Assembly (NCBI RefSeq): GCF_035967765.1
Contig: NZ_JAYWIT010000005.1
From: Conexibacter stalactiti
Lineage (GTDB): Bacteria > Actinomycetota > Thermoleophilia > Solirubrobacterales > Solirubrobacteraceae
Direction: 5' to 3' (one strand)
Length of the DNA: 64,000 nucleotides
The translations under genes were made by a program, and so were the position numbers. Positions 43,118 through 51,797 of the stretch are shown one piece after another (the stretch's first letter is position 1; the number at the start of each line of letters is the position of its first letter). The notes beneath the pieces are model-generated. The model made no database searches. It was not told where the DNA came from and was given only the letters and a program-made list of their open reading frames with translations.

Positions 43118-44182
43118 ATGGACCTCGGCATCTTCCTTCCCAGCGCGACCGGCGGGTTCGCGATGACGACCGCCGTCCCCACGCGCCCCCCGACCTGGGA
43201 GCTCAGCCTGGACGTCACCAAGCGCGCCGAGCAGCTCGGCTTCGCGTTCGCTCTCTCGATGGTCAAGCACCGGGGCTTCGGTGGTGAGATGGGGTTCTGG
43301 AACGAGGCGCTCGACTCGTTCACGCTGATGGCCGGGCTCGCGCGCGAGACCGAGCGGATCACGCTGATCCCCTCGGTGCCCGTGCTGGCGATCCACCCGG
43401 CGCTGACGGCGCGCCAGGCGGTGACGGTCGACCAGCTCGCGGAGGGCCGCTTTGCGCTCAACATCGTCACGGGCTGGTACCGCTCCGAGTACGCGCAGTG
43501 GTCGATGTGGCCCGGCGACCAGCACTACTCGCGGCGCTACGACTACGCCACGGAGTACGTCACGATCCTGCAGGAGCTGTGGGAGACCGGCCGCTCGAGC
43601 TTCAAGGGCGAGTACTTCACGCTCGACGACGCGCAGTGTCTCCCGCTGCCGCCGCGCCGGATCCCGATCGTGTGCGCGGGGCGCTCCGAGCGCGGCATGC
43701 GCTTCACCGCCGAGCTGGGCGACTACAACTTCGTCGTCGGCTCGCCGGAGCAGTTGCCCGAGATGAAGCAGAGGCTCGACGCCGAAGCGGCCGCCAGCGG
43801 CCGGGACGTCAGGACGCTCGCCCTCTTCATGATCGTCGCGGCCGAGACCGAGGAGGCCGCGCGGCGCCGCTACCGCGAGCTGCTCGCGCGCGCCGACACC
43901 GCAGCGATCGCCACGATGCGCCGCGACATGAGCATGGACGCCGCCGGCGGGGCGGCCGCCAGTGCGCTCGAGGTGGAGAAGTCGCTGTTCATGGGGCAGA
44001 CCCCGTTGATCGGTTCCTACGAGCGGATCGCCGAGCAGCTCTGCGCGCTGCGCGACGAGAACCTGATGGCCGGGTGCATGCTCGCGTTCCCGGACTACGT
44101 CGACGATTTGCAGGCGTTCGGCGAGCGCGTGGTGCCACTGCTGGGTGAGCCGGCGCCCGGCGCGACGGCGCCGAGCGCGTGA
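43118..44182 (+). CDS. RutA-like flavin-dependent oxygenase (LLM family)
   Basis: 354 residues from the ATG at 43118 (GTG 43112 is an alternative). It shares long stretches with pyrimidine oxygenase RutA: FALSMVKHRGFGG, FWNEALDSFTLMAGLA, GRFALNIVTGWYRSEY, WPGDQHYSRRYDYATEYV. RutA-type enzymes use reduced FMN to cleave an amide bond in uracil via a flavin-N5 oxygen adduct. With the RutB-like gene before it and a RutD-like hydrolase 8 kb on, it suggests oxidative opening of a lactam, imide or pyrimidine-like ring. Reduced flavin must come from a separate reductase. Confidence 0.88.
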   Translation: MDLGIFLPSATGGFAMTTAVPTRPPTWELSLDVTKRAEQLGFAFALSMVKHRGFGGEMGFWNEALDSFTLMAGLARETERITLIPSVPVLAIHPALTARQAVTVDQLAEGRFALNIVTGWYRSEYAQWSMWPGDQHYSRRYDYATEYVTILQELWETGRSSFKGEYFTLDDAQCLPLPPRRIPIVCAGRSERGMRFTAELGDYNFVVGSPEQLPEMKQRLDAEAAASGRDVRTLALFMIVAAETEEAARRRYRELLARADTAAIATMRRDMSMDAAGGAAASALEVEKSLFMGQTPLIGSYERIAEQLCALRDENLMAGCMLAFPDYVDDLQAFGERVVPLLGEPAPGATAPSA

Positions 44183-44202
44183 GGTCGGAGCCGGCGGTCC
44201 GC

Positions 44203-44985
44203 TCAGTCGCCGGTCGTCACGGCGCGCGCCTTGCTGCGCAGCTCGGTCGAGACGTCGGCGGCCGCCGTGCGGACGATCACGCCGACCTCGAGCAGGCGCT
44301 TGCGGGGCAGCCGCACGGCGGGACCCGTGACGACGAGCCCGGCGACCGGCCGGTCCTCGTGGTCGAGGATCGCCGCGGCGGCCGCGTTGATGCCGTCGAG
44401 ATAGGTGCCCTCGTCATAGGAGAACCCGCGCTCGCGGATGCCGTCGAGCTCTCTGAGCAGACGTCTGCCACGAAAGTCCACTCCGGCGCTGCACTTCCCC
44501 AGCTCGGTCGCCGCGAGGCGCTCGGCTTCGTGCGGCAGATGCGCGAGGATCGCGCGACCGCCGGCCGCGCAGTGGGCCTGCGCGCGGCCGCCCACACGCA
44601 GTGTGATCATCACCGGGTGGGTGCCCGGGATCGTGTCCATGAAGACGATCTCGCCGCGCTCGTAGTAGCACATGCCGGCGGTCTCGCCGACCGCGTCGAC
44701 GAGCTCGCGCATGCGCGGCACCGCGATCGCGCGCATGTCGTACTGAGCGAGCACGTGCCCGGCGAGCTCCAGCAGCCGCGGACCCAGTTGGTAGCGGTTG
44801 GTCGCCTCGTCGCGTCGCAGGAAGCTGGCCTCCTCGAGCGTGAGCAGCAGGCGATGCGTGGTGCTGGGGTAGGCGCCGAGCGCCTCGGCGATCTCGCTGA
44901 GCGACAGCGTCGGTGTCTGCGGCCCGAACATCCCGAGCACGTTCAGCGCTCGCTCGAGCGATTGGATCTTCGGAGCGACTGTCAT
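44203..44985 (-). CDS. IclR-family regulator of cluster B
   Basis: 260 residues: N-terminal winged HTH (SLERALNVLGMF, LSLSEIAEALGAYPSTTHRL) and a GAF-like IclR effector domain (CYYERGEIVFMDTI, AHCAAGGRAILAHL, ERGFSYDEGTYLDGINAAAA). It sits between two transcription units that carry RTAGAA-N5-TTCTAT, and one copy lies just upstream of its own start. It is therefore the prime candidate to bind all three sites and to control itself. The effector is probably a pathway intermediate. Confidence 0.9.
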   Translation of the reverse strand: MTVAPKIQSLERALNVLGMFGPQTPTLSLSEIAEALGAYPSTTHRLLLTLEEASFLRRDEATNRYQLGPRLLELAGHVLAQYDMRAIAVPRMRELVDAVGETAGMCYYERGEIVFMDTIPGTHPVMITLRVGGRAQAHCAAGGRAILAHLPHEAERLAATELGKCSAGVDFRGRRLLRELDGIRERGFSYDEGTYLDGINAAAAAILDHEDRPVAGLVVTGPAVRLPRKRLLEVGVIVRTAAADVSTELRSKARAVTTGD

Positions 44986-45008
44986 GCGGCGGACTATAAA
45001 CGCGCGAA

Positions 45009-45025
45009 GTAGAACTCGTTTCTAT
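45009..45025. promoter_or_regulatory. IclR-type operator (site 2)
   Basis: GTAGAA-N5-TTCTAT in the 65-bp spacer between the iclR gene (minus) and the Pht5-like gene (plus). ACTATA at 44993-44998 reads as TATAGT on the minus strand, a likely -10 for iclR; TATTAG overlapping the right arm could be the -10 of the plus-strand gene. Confidence 0.75.
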
Positions 45026-45050
45026 TAGATCTCTACGAGACCGAGGTGAC

Positions 45051-46037
45051 ATGCCCGACATTCCTCTGACCATCGCCATCGCCGACTCCGATCACGTCCG
45101 GGATCTCTGTTCCGGAAAAGTGAAGGTGGAGGGCGTCGCGCTGACCTCGCTCGACCTTTCGCCGGAGGAGGTCTTCTTCCGCTTCGTCGCGTTTCGCGAG
45201 TGGGACGTCTCTGAGCTGTCGTTCGCCAAGTACGCCTCGATGCGCGCCGCCGGCGACAGTTCGCTCGTCGCGCTGCCTGTCTTCACCTCGCGCGTGTTCC
45301 GGCACTCGGCGATCTACGTGCGCGCCGGGTCCGGCGTCCGAAGCGATGCGTTGGCGGGCGCGCGCATCGGCGTCGCCGAATGGGCGCAGACCGCGGGTGT
45401 GTACGCGCGGGCGCTGCTGATGCATGAATTCGGCCTCGACCTCGCGCAGGCGCGATGGTTCCAGGGCGGCGTCAACCAGCCGGGCCGCCACGAGCAGGCC
45501 AGGCTGGCGCTGCCCGACGGGGTGCGGATCACGCCGGTCGCCGACCGCAGCCTCACGCAGATGCTCTGCGAGGGCGACCTCGACGTCGTCATCTCGGCCC
45601 GGCCGCCCGACGGATTCGGGGCGGGTGCGCCCGTTGACCGGCTGTTCCCTGACCATCGCGTGCGCGAGCTGGAGTACGGCGCCCGCACCGGGATCGTCCC
45701 GATCATGCATCTCGTCGTGGTGCGGGGCGAGACCGTCGAGCGGCATCCTTGGGTGCCGATGAACCTGCTGGGCGCGTTCGAGCGCTCCAAGCGCAACGCG
45801 CTGGAGCGGATCGGTGAGCCGGGGCTCTCGCGCACGCCGCTGCTGTGGCCCGGCGACGCGCTCCAGGAGGCGCGTGAGCTGTTCGGCGGACCCGACGCGT
45901 GGCCCTACGGCTTGGAGGCCAACCGGCCGACGATCGACGCGTTCCTGGGCTTCTGCCACGAGCAGGGCGTCGCTGCCAGGCGGCTGGCGCCGGAGGACCT
46001 CTTCCCGGAGACGGTGCTCTCGACCTACAAGGTGTGA
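45051..46037 (+). CDS. 4,5-dihydroxyphthalate decarboxylase (Pht5)-like protein
   Basis: 328 residues with a periplasmic-binding-protein fold but no signal peptide, matching the Pht5 group: LTIAIADSDHVRDLCSGKVK, GVALTSLDLSPEEVFFRFVA, REWDVSELSFAKYASM, SAIYVRAGSGV, IGVAEWAQTAGVYARALL. Pht5 decarboxylates 4,5-dihydroxyphthalate; relatives occur in many catabolic clusters with unproven activity. Single gene under operator site 2. A cytoplasmic decarboxylase fits better than a transport role because there is no export signal. Confidence 0.78.
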   Translation: MPDIPLTIAIADSDHVRDLCSGKVKVEGVALTSLDLSPEEVFFRFVAFREWDVSELSFAKYASMRAAGDSSLVALPVFTSRVFRHSAIYVRAGSGVRSDALAGARIGVAEWAQTAGVYARALLMHEFGLDLAQARWFQGGVNQPGRHEQARLALPDGVRITPVADRSLTQMLCEGDLDVVISARPPDGFGAGAPVDRLFPDHRVRELEYGARTGIVPIMHLVVVRGETVERHPWVPMNLLGAFERSKRNALERIGEPGLSRTPLLWPGDALQEARELFGGPDAWPYGLEANRPTIDAFLGFCHEQGVAARRLAPEDLFPETVLSTYKV

Positions 46038-46176
46038 CGGTGACCGCGCGGCTCGCCGCGTCGTGAATTCAGACATTGGGACAAACACAATTCGACGCCG
46101 GGAGCACGCCTCGTCCGAGGTGGCGCGTCCGCGCCTGCGGATGTTGCGCAGACCAGACTTATGTTGCGAGATTGCC

Positions 46177-46233
46177 TTGACAGCGCGGATGCGGAGGCTA
46201 AGATCGAACACGAATAGAAACGAGTTCTATTCG
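46177..46233 (+). promoter_or_regulatory. Promoter with IclR-type operator at the start region (site 3)
   Basis: TTGACA (46177-46182), 16-base spacer, TAAGAT (46199-46204). The operator follows at 46211-46233 as a perfect nine-base palindrome CGAATAGAA-N5-TTCTATTCG, covering the expected transcription start, 28 bases before the binding-protein ATG. The strongest of the three sites by symmetry. Confidence 0.82.
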
Positions 46234-46260
46234 TGGAGATCTGTCTCTCGACGCCGAGGT

Positions 46261-47364
46261 ATGTCCGTGACTCTCTTGCTTGGCAAGCCGCGCCTCCACG
46301 GCGTGGTCGCCGCCATTGCGGCCGCTGCGCTCCTTGCCGGATGCGGCAGCTCAGACGACGGCGCCGACTCGACGGCGGCGTCCACGACGTCAGCGGGCAC
46401 CACCACCACCGCGGCAGCGTCGAGCGACGTGCCATACGACGGTCCTGAGGCGAGGCTGGCCAACGCCTACGCCGAGCCCAGAGTCGAGGAGGGCCTCACG
46501 TTCAGACTCGGCTGGCTGGAGCCGGCCGCATCGAACCAGTTCGTGCACACCGTCGTCGAGTCCGGCGTCGCTGAGGCGGAGCGCCTCGGCGCCGACGTGA
46601 CCGTGCTCGACGCCGGGCTCAACGTCGACAGACAGGTCACGCAGTGCAACCAGCTCGTCGCCCAGAGAGTCGACGCGATGGTGGTCTACGCGGTCGACCC
46701 GGCGGCGCTCACGCCATGCCTGAGAGCGGCGACCGCCGCCGGCATCCCGATCGTCGGCCAGGACACGCCGCCCGTCGCTGGCGAGCCGCTGATGCCGGGC
46801 TACCTCTCCGCGGTGCTCCAGGGCGTCGACAGAGGCCGGTACCTGCAGATGCAGGACGTTGCCGCCCAGACGCCGAGCGTCGAGTTCGCCACGCTCGGCA
46901 CGGCGCTGCCGGTCCCGCTGCTGCGCTACTCGGTCGACCAGGCCAGGGAGTGGGGCGAGCGCTTCGGGCTGAGATTCGCCGGCAACGTCGACGCGCAGGA
47001 CGCCAACCCGGAAACGGCTGCGACCGCGACCAACACGATCCTCAGCCGGCACCCGGACGTGAGAGCGATCATCGCGTTCAACGACCCCGCCGCGCAGACC
47101 GCGGCGACGACCGTGCGTGCCGCCGGCAGAACCGACGTCAGGGTCTACGGCTTCAGCGGCGAGAGCGCGGCGGTCGAGATGGTCGAGGCCGGGCAGCTCG
47201 CCGGAACCGTCCTGCTCAACGCGCCCGAGGTCGGCATCCAGATGGCCCGCGGCGCCTACAACGCGCTGACCAGACAGAACCTGCCGCTGCCCGAGCAGAT
47301 CGTCCCGGAGCCGACGTTGGTCACCGGCGACAACGCCGGCTCGGTCGAGGCGCTCGGCGGCTGA
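46261..47364 (+). CDS. CUT2-type ABC transporter substrate-binding lipoprotein
   Basis: 367 residues with a lipoprotein signal (lipobox ALLAGC), a Thr/Ala-rich linker and a type I periplasmic-binding fold (FRLGWLEPAASNQFVHTVVE, QLVAQRVDAMVVYAVDPAAL, VRAIIAFNDPAAQTAA, GFSGESAAVEMVEAG) as in ribose/xylose-type importers. Ligands of relatives include sugars, nucleosides and autoinducer-2; given the cluster, a non-sugar ring compound is possible. Ten of 21 Arg codons are AGA. The operator site 3 lies directly upstream. Confidence 0.92.
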   Translation: MSVTLLLGKPRLHGVVAAIAAAALLAGCGSSDDGADSTAASTTSAGTTTTAAASSDVPYDGPEARLANAYAEPRVEEGLTFRLGWLEPAASNQFVHTVVESGVAEAERLGADVTVLDAGLNVDRQVTQCNQLVAQRVDAMVVYAVDPAALTPCLRAATAAGIPIVGQDTPPVAGEPLMPGYLSAVLQGVDRGRYLQMQDVAAQTPSVEFATLGTALPVPLLRYSVDQAREWGERFGLRFAGNVDAQDANPETAATATNTILSRHPDVRAIIAFNDPAAQTAATTVRAAGRTDVRVYGFSGESAAVEMVEAGQLAGTVLLNAPEVGIQMARGAYNALTRQNLPLPEQIVPEPTLVTGDNAGSVEALGG

Positions 47365-47395
47365 GCGCCGGCCCCGCACGCGAAGGGACGTTCAG

Positions 47396-48925
47396 ATGGC
47401 TGTCCATGCCCAGCGGCCGAGCTCGAGCCCGCCACTGCTCGAGCTCCGCGACGCGAAGAAGCGGTTCGGTGGCGTCAGAGCGCTGCGGGGCGCGAACCTG
47501 ACGATCAGCGCACCCGGCGTCGTCCACGGCCTGATCGGGGAGAACGGGTCGGGCAAGTCGACGCTGCTGGGCATCCTCTCCGGGCAGTTGAGCCTGAACG
47601 AGGGACAGCTGCTGATCGACGGCGAGCCGGTCAGCTTCCGCACGCCGGCCGGCGCGCTCGAGCGCGGGATCGCGATGGTCTCGCAGGAGACCGCGTTGGC
47701 GATGCACCTGACGGTCGCCGAGAACATCTTCCTGGGGCATCGCGCCGTCAAGCGCGCCTCCGGGATCGACTGGGCTGCGACCGAGTCGCGGGCTGCCGGC
47801 GTGCTGGAGCGCCTCGCGCTCGAGATCGAACCCGGACGCCTCGCCGGCGAGCTCGCGCCGGACCAGCAGCAGATGGTCGAGATCGCGCGGGCGCTGTCGA
47901 TGGACGCCCGCATCCTGATCCTCGACGAGCCGACCAGCTCGCTGACCGACGACGAGGTCGGGTCGCTCTTCAGAGCGGTGAGAGGCGTGCGCGCCGCCGG
48001 CGTGTCGGTCGTCTTCGTCTCGCACCGCCTGGGCGAGATGTTCGCGATCGTCGACGAGCTGACGGTGCTGCGCGACGGACTCACGGCCGCGACGGGCCCG
48101 ATCAGCGACTTCGACGTCGACGGTGTGATCGACGCGATGGTCGGCAGCTCCGGGGCCCGCCGCGACCTGGTCGCGCGCGACGGCGCCGACCGCGAGCGCG
48201 CCCCGGCACTGGAGGTGCGCGGACTGCGCGTCGCCGGCGCCGCGGCGACGGTCGACCTCGACGTCGCCGACGGCGAGATCGTCGGCATCGCCGGGCTCGT
48301 CGGCGCCGGTCGCAGCGAGCTGCTGGAGGCGATCTTCGGCGTGCGCGCGATCGAGGCCGGCGACGTCCGCATCCGCGGCGCGTCGCGCGGCGCGCCGACG
48401 CCGCGCGAGGCGATCGCCGCCGGCGTCGGCTACCTGCCGCCGGACCGCAAGGTTCAGGGGCTCGTGCTGCGCCGCAGCGTGCGCGAGAACATCACGATGG
48501 CGATGACCTCCAGTGCGGGGCGCTTGCGTTCGCCGCGTGACCCCGCCTGCGACGTGGCCGTCGCGACCGTGATGGAGCGGATGCAGATCCGCGCCTCATC
48601 CCCGGACGTGGCCGTCGCGACGCTGAGCGGCGGCAACCAGCAGAAGGTCGCGCTCGGCAAGTGGATCGCCGCCGGCTCGCGTGTGCTGCTGCTCGACGAG
48701 CCGACGCGCGGCGTCGACGTCAACTCCAAAGCCGACATTCACGAGCTGCTGCGCGCGGCCGCCGACGACGGCGTCGCGCTGCTGGTGAGCTCATCGGACA
48801 ACCCGGAGCTGCTCGAGCTCTGCGATCGAATCCTTGTGATGTTCCGCGGAAGCGTCGTCGCTTCCGTCGCGGCCGCCGACGCCTCGGAGGCCGTGCTTGG
48901 ACGCTATGCCGGAGGCCACCTGTGA
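47396..48925 (+). CDS. CUT2 ABC transporter ATPase, duplicated domains (RbsA/XylG-like)
   Basis: 509 residues, two ATPase domains. The first is complete: Walker A GENGSGKSTLLG, a shortened signature APDQQQMVEIARAL, Walker B ILILDEPTSSLTDDE. The second has a degenerate Walker A (VGAGRSELLEAIFGV) but an intact signature LSGGNQQKVALGKWI and LLLDEPTRGVDV, the usual pattern of RbsA. Thirty-one bases behind the binding protein gene; overlaps the permease. Confidence 0.94.
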   Translation: MAVHAQRPSSSPPLLELRDAKKRFGGVRALRGANLTISAPGVVHGLIGENGSGKSTLLGILSGQLSLNEGQLLIDGEPVSFRTPAGALERGIAMVSQETALAMHLTVAENIFLGHRAVKRASGIDWAATESRAAGVLERLALEIEPGRLAGELAPDQQQMVEIARALSMDARILILDEPTSSLTDDEVGSLFRAVRGVRAAGVSVVFVSHRLGEMFAIVDELTVLRDGLTAATGPISDFDVDGVIDAMVGSSGARRDLVARDGADRERAPALEVRGLRVAGAAATVDLDVADGEIVGIAGLVGAGRSELLEAIFGVRAIEAGDVRIRGASRGAPTPREAIAAGVGYLPPDRKVQGLVLRRSVRENITMAMTSSAGRLRSPRDPACDVAVATVMERMQIRASSPDVAVATLSGGNQQKVALGKWIAAGSRVLLLDEPTRGVDVNSKADIHELLRAAADDGVALLVSSSDNPELLELCDRILVMFRGSVVASVAAADASEAVLGRYAGGHL

Positions 48926-49977
48926 GCACCAACGTCGTGACCGAAGACGGCGAGCGCGGGGCCGAGCGGCGCGCCGCCGCCTCGCCGCTCGCGTCCGCCT
49001 GGGCGCGGACCCGCAACTTCCGCCCGGTCCTGTTCCTCGTGATCGCGCTCTTCGCGTTCTTCTCGATGACGCAGGGCAGCTTCCTCAACGAGGCGAACGT
49101 GAAGAACCTGCTGACCGGCATCGCGATCCTCTGGGTCGTCAGCATGGGCATGACGTTCGTGACGATCGTCGGCGGCTTCGACCTGTCGGTCGGCGCGGTC
49201 GCCGCGCTGTCGGGCATCTTCGTCGCGAGACTGCTGGGCGCCGGCGTGCCCGACGGGGTCGCCGTGGTGCTCGCGATCGTGCTCGGCGCGCTGATCGGTG
49301 GCCTCTTCAACGGCTACATGATCGGCCGCCTCGGCCTCTCCTTCTTCGTCGTCACGCTCGCGACGATGACGGCGCTGACTGGCGTCGTGAACCTCTGGTC
49401 CGGAACGCACTCGGAGGTCGTGATCTCCCCGCTGATCAGCCGCATCGGCGTCGAGGAGACGCTCGGGCTGCCGACGGCGATCTGGATCATGATCGTGATC
49501 TTCCTCGTCGCGCTCTTCGTGCAGCACCGGACGTACTTCGGACGCGACGTGTACGCCGTCGGCGGCAGCCTCACGGCCGCTCGCCTGTCCGGCATCCCGG
49601 CCGTCCGCACGATCGTGATCGTCTATGCCACGGTCGGAGCGTGCGCGGCGCTGGGCGGGGTGATCGCGGTCGGTCGCGTCGGCGCCGCCTCGGCCCAGGT
49701 GAACGTCGACCTGCCCCTGCAGGCGGCGGCCGCGGTTCTGCTCGGCGGCACCGCGTTGGCCGGCGGGCTGGGCGGCGTCGGCGGGACCGCGCTGGGGGTC
49801 CTCTTCATCGGGATCCTGCAGAACGGCCTCAGCATCGCCGGCGTGCAGAGCTTCTGGCAGCAGGTCGTCACCGGCCTGATCCTGATGGGCGCCGTGCTCG
49901 GCGACCGCATCTCGGCGCGCGGTGGCGTGAGGCGCCAGCTGCGAACCCGTCGCGCGCAGACCGTTTCCCACCCCTGA
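48922..49977 (+). CDS. CUT2 ABC transporter permease (RbsC-like)
   Basis: 351 residues, 8-10 membrane segments, with the RbsC-type motifs MTFVTIVGGFDLSVGAVAAL and FNGYMIGRLGLSFFVVTLAT and, near the end, GTALAGGLGGVGGTALGVLF. GTG start overlapping the ATPase stop by four bases. Forms the homodimeric channel. Confidence 0.94.
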   Translation: MSTNVVTEDGERGAERRAAASPLASAWARTRNFRPVLFLVIALFAFFSMTQGSFLNEANVKNLLTGIAILWVVSMGMTFVTIVGGFDLSVGAVAALSGIFVARLLGAGVPDGVAVVLAIVLGALIGGLFNGYMIGRLGLSFFVVTLATMTALTGVVNLWSGTHSEVVISPLISRIGVEETLGLPTAIWIMIVIFLVALFVQHRTYFGRDVYAVGGSLTAARLSGIPAVRTIVIVYATVGACAALGGVIAVGRVGAASAQVNVDLPLQAAAAVLLGGTALAGGLGGVGGTALGVLFIGILQNGLSIAGVQSFWQQVVTGLILMGAVLGDRISARGGVRRQLRTRRAQTVSHP

Positions 49978-49995
49978 TACTCAGGAGACCACCCG

Positions 49996-50868
49996 ATGTC
50001 AACCACCGCGCCGTCGGAGACGACGGCACGCTACTCCGAGGCCTGGCGCACCGTCCGCTGGCCCGGTGAGGCGAAGGTCGCCGTCCAGGTGATCCTCGCC
50101 TTCGAGTCGTTCGAGCGCCAGTCGCAGTTCGCGACCGCGCCGTCGCCCAACGCCGTCAACGGCTTCTCCCAGTCCTACGGCGAGTACGGCGCCCACGCCG
50201 GCGCGTGGCGCCTCCTGCGTCTGTTCGCCGAGGAGGACATCTCGGTCAGCGTGCCGACCAACGGCCTCGCCGCCGCACGTCATCCGCACGTCGTCAGAGC
50301 GATCGCCGACGCCGGCCACGAACTCGTCGGACACGGCTGGGCCAACGACGTCTTCCTCCCGGGCGGCGACGACGAGCGGCGGATGATCGCCGAGACGCTC
50401 GACGCGATCGAACGCGCCGGCGGCCAGCGTCCGGTCGGCTGGACCAGTCCCGGCAAGATGGGCTCGCCCGACTCCGACGAGCTGCTGCTCGACGCCGGCA
50501 TCCTCTACACGGGCGATGACGCGAGCGACGACCTGCCGTTCGTCAAGGAGGTCGGCGAGCGCTCGATGGTCGTCGTCCCCAGCGTCGATCTCAACGCCAA
50601 CGACCTGCTGCAGTGGATCCTGCCCGGCCACGGGCCCGCAGTCTTGGCCGACAGCTTCAAGCGCACGTTCGACGCGGTCTACCACGAAGCGGTCGAGGGA
50701 CGGCCCAACACGCTCGGGCTCGTGCTCCACGCGCACGGCGCGGGGCGCCCGACGATGGTCCCGACCGTCCGCGAGCTGATCCGCTACGCGAAGGGCCACG
50801 CCGACGTCTGGTTCGCGCGCGGCGACGAGATCGCGCGCTGGACGGTCGAGCAGGGGTATCGGCGATGA
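49996..50868 (+). CDS. Polysaccharide-deacetylase-fold hydrolase (PuuE/cyclic imidase-like), 2
   Basis: 290 residues of the same group as the protein at 41551 but clearly different in sequence: VRWPGEAKVAVQVILAFESF, YGAHAGAWRLLRLFAEEDIS, HELVGHGWANDVFLPGGDD, PVGWTSPGKMGSPDSDELL, VLHAHGAGRPTMVPTVREL. Two such enzymes in one regulon suggest two ring-opening or deacylation steps. Good ribosome site (CAGGAG) 18 bases after the permease gene; overlaps the next gene by four bases. Confidence 0.82.
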   Translation: MSTTAPSETTARYSEAWRTVRWPGEAKVAVQVILAFESFERQSQFATAPSPNAVNGFSQSYGEYGAHAGAWRLLRLFAEEDISVSVPTNGLAAARHPHVVRAIADAGHELVGHGWANDVFLPGGDDERRMIAETLDAIERAGGQRPVGWTSPGKMGSPDSDELLLDAGILYTGDDASDDLPFVKEVGERSMVVVPSVDLNANDLLQWILPGHGPAVLADSFKRTFDAVYHEAVEGRPNTLGLVLHAHGAGRPTMVPTVRELIRYAKGHADVWFARGDEIARWTVEQGYRR

Positions 50869-51797
50869 GCGCGCAGGCGACGGTCGACGTGCCGACCTAC
50901 CCCGGCTTCGGCCCGGCGCAGTGGATTGACGTCGACGGGATCAGAACGTGGTACGCCGACCGGGGGAGCGGGCCGACGATCGTGCTCGTCTACGGCGGCA
51001 ACGCCGGTCCGCCGACCTCCGGCGGCGGCGTCTGCGCGATGGTCTGGAGCGAGACCTTCCAGCGCCTGTCGAGATTCGCGCGCGTGATCGTCTACGACCG
51101 CCCCGGCAACGGGTACAGCTCGGCACCGGAGCGCGACGAGGACTTCACGATGGCGTTCAACGTCGCGCACCTGATCGGCTTCCTGGAGGCGCTCGAGCTC
51201 GAGCCCGTCCATCTGATCGGGCACTCGCGCGGCGGCTTCCTCACGACCCGCGCGACGCTGCTGCGCCAGGACCTCGTGCGGTCGCTGACGATCGTGACGT
51301 CCGGGACGCTCGGTCCCGGCGTCCCGATGAACGCCGTCGCGCTGTCGGGCAACCCTCACTCGCCGTACGGCATGGAGGGCATGCTCTGGGTGCACGAGCG
51401 CTACAGCTACGGGACAGAGCACGTCACGGAGGAGTGGATGGCGCCGTTCGTCGACCACATGGCCGACGAGCCCTACCGGAGGATGCTGGAGCGCATCACC
51501 AGGCAGCGGCTGCTCGAACGCTTCTTTCGACCGGGCTTGGCGGCCGACAAGCGCGAGACGCTGCGCTGGCTGGAGGAGGGCCGGCTGCAGCGGCCGACGC
51601 AGATCGTCTGGGGGCGGACGGACCGGACGGTTCCGGTCAAGCTCGGCTTCGACCTGTTCGACATCGTGGCGGGCAAGGGGACGCCCGTCACGCTGAGCGT
51701 CGTCGACAAGAGCGGGCACTTCCCCTACCGGGAGCACCCACAGTGGTTCGACGACACGGTGCGCGACTTCGTCGCGGAGGTGGAGAAGGATGCCTGA
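50865..51797 (+). CDS. Alpha/beta hydrolase with complete triad
   Basis: 310 residues. Nucleophile Ser121 in LIGHSRGGFLT, oxyanion region VYGGNAGPP, Asp in WGRTDRTVPVK, His in VDKSGHFPYREHP. Could hydrolyse an ester, a C-C bond or an activated acid formed after ring cleavage. ATG overlaps the deacetylase-fold gene; the next gene encodes a second, unusual member of the fold. Confidence 0.85.
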   Translation: MSAQATVDVPTYPGFGPAQWIDVDGIRTWYADRGSGPTIVLVYGGNAGPPTSGGGVCAMVWSETFQRLSRFARVIVYDRPGNGYSSAPERDEDFTMAFNVAHLIGFLEALELEPVHLIGHSRGGFLTTRATLLRQDLVRSLTIVTSGTLGPGVPMNAVALSGNPHSPYGMEGMLWVHERYSYGTEHVTEEWMAPFVDHMADEPYRRMLERITRQRLLERFFRPGLAADKRETLRWLEEGRLQRPTQIVWGRTDRTVPVKLGFDLFDIVAGKGTPVTLSVVDKSGHFPYREHPQWFDDTVRDFVAEVEKDA

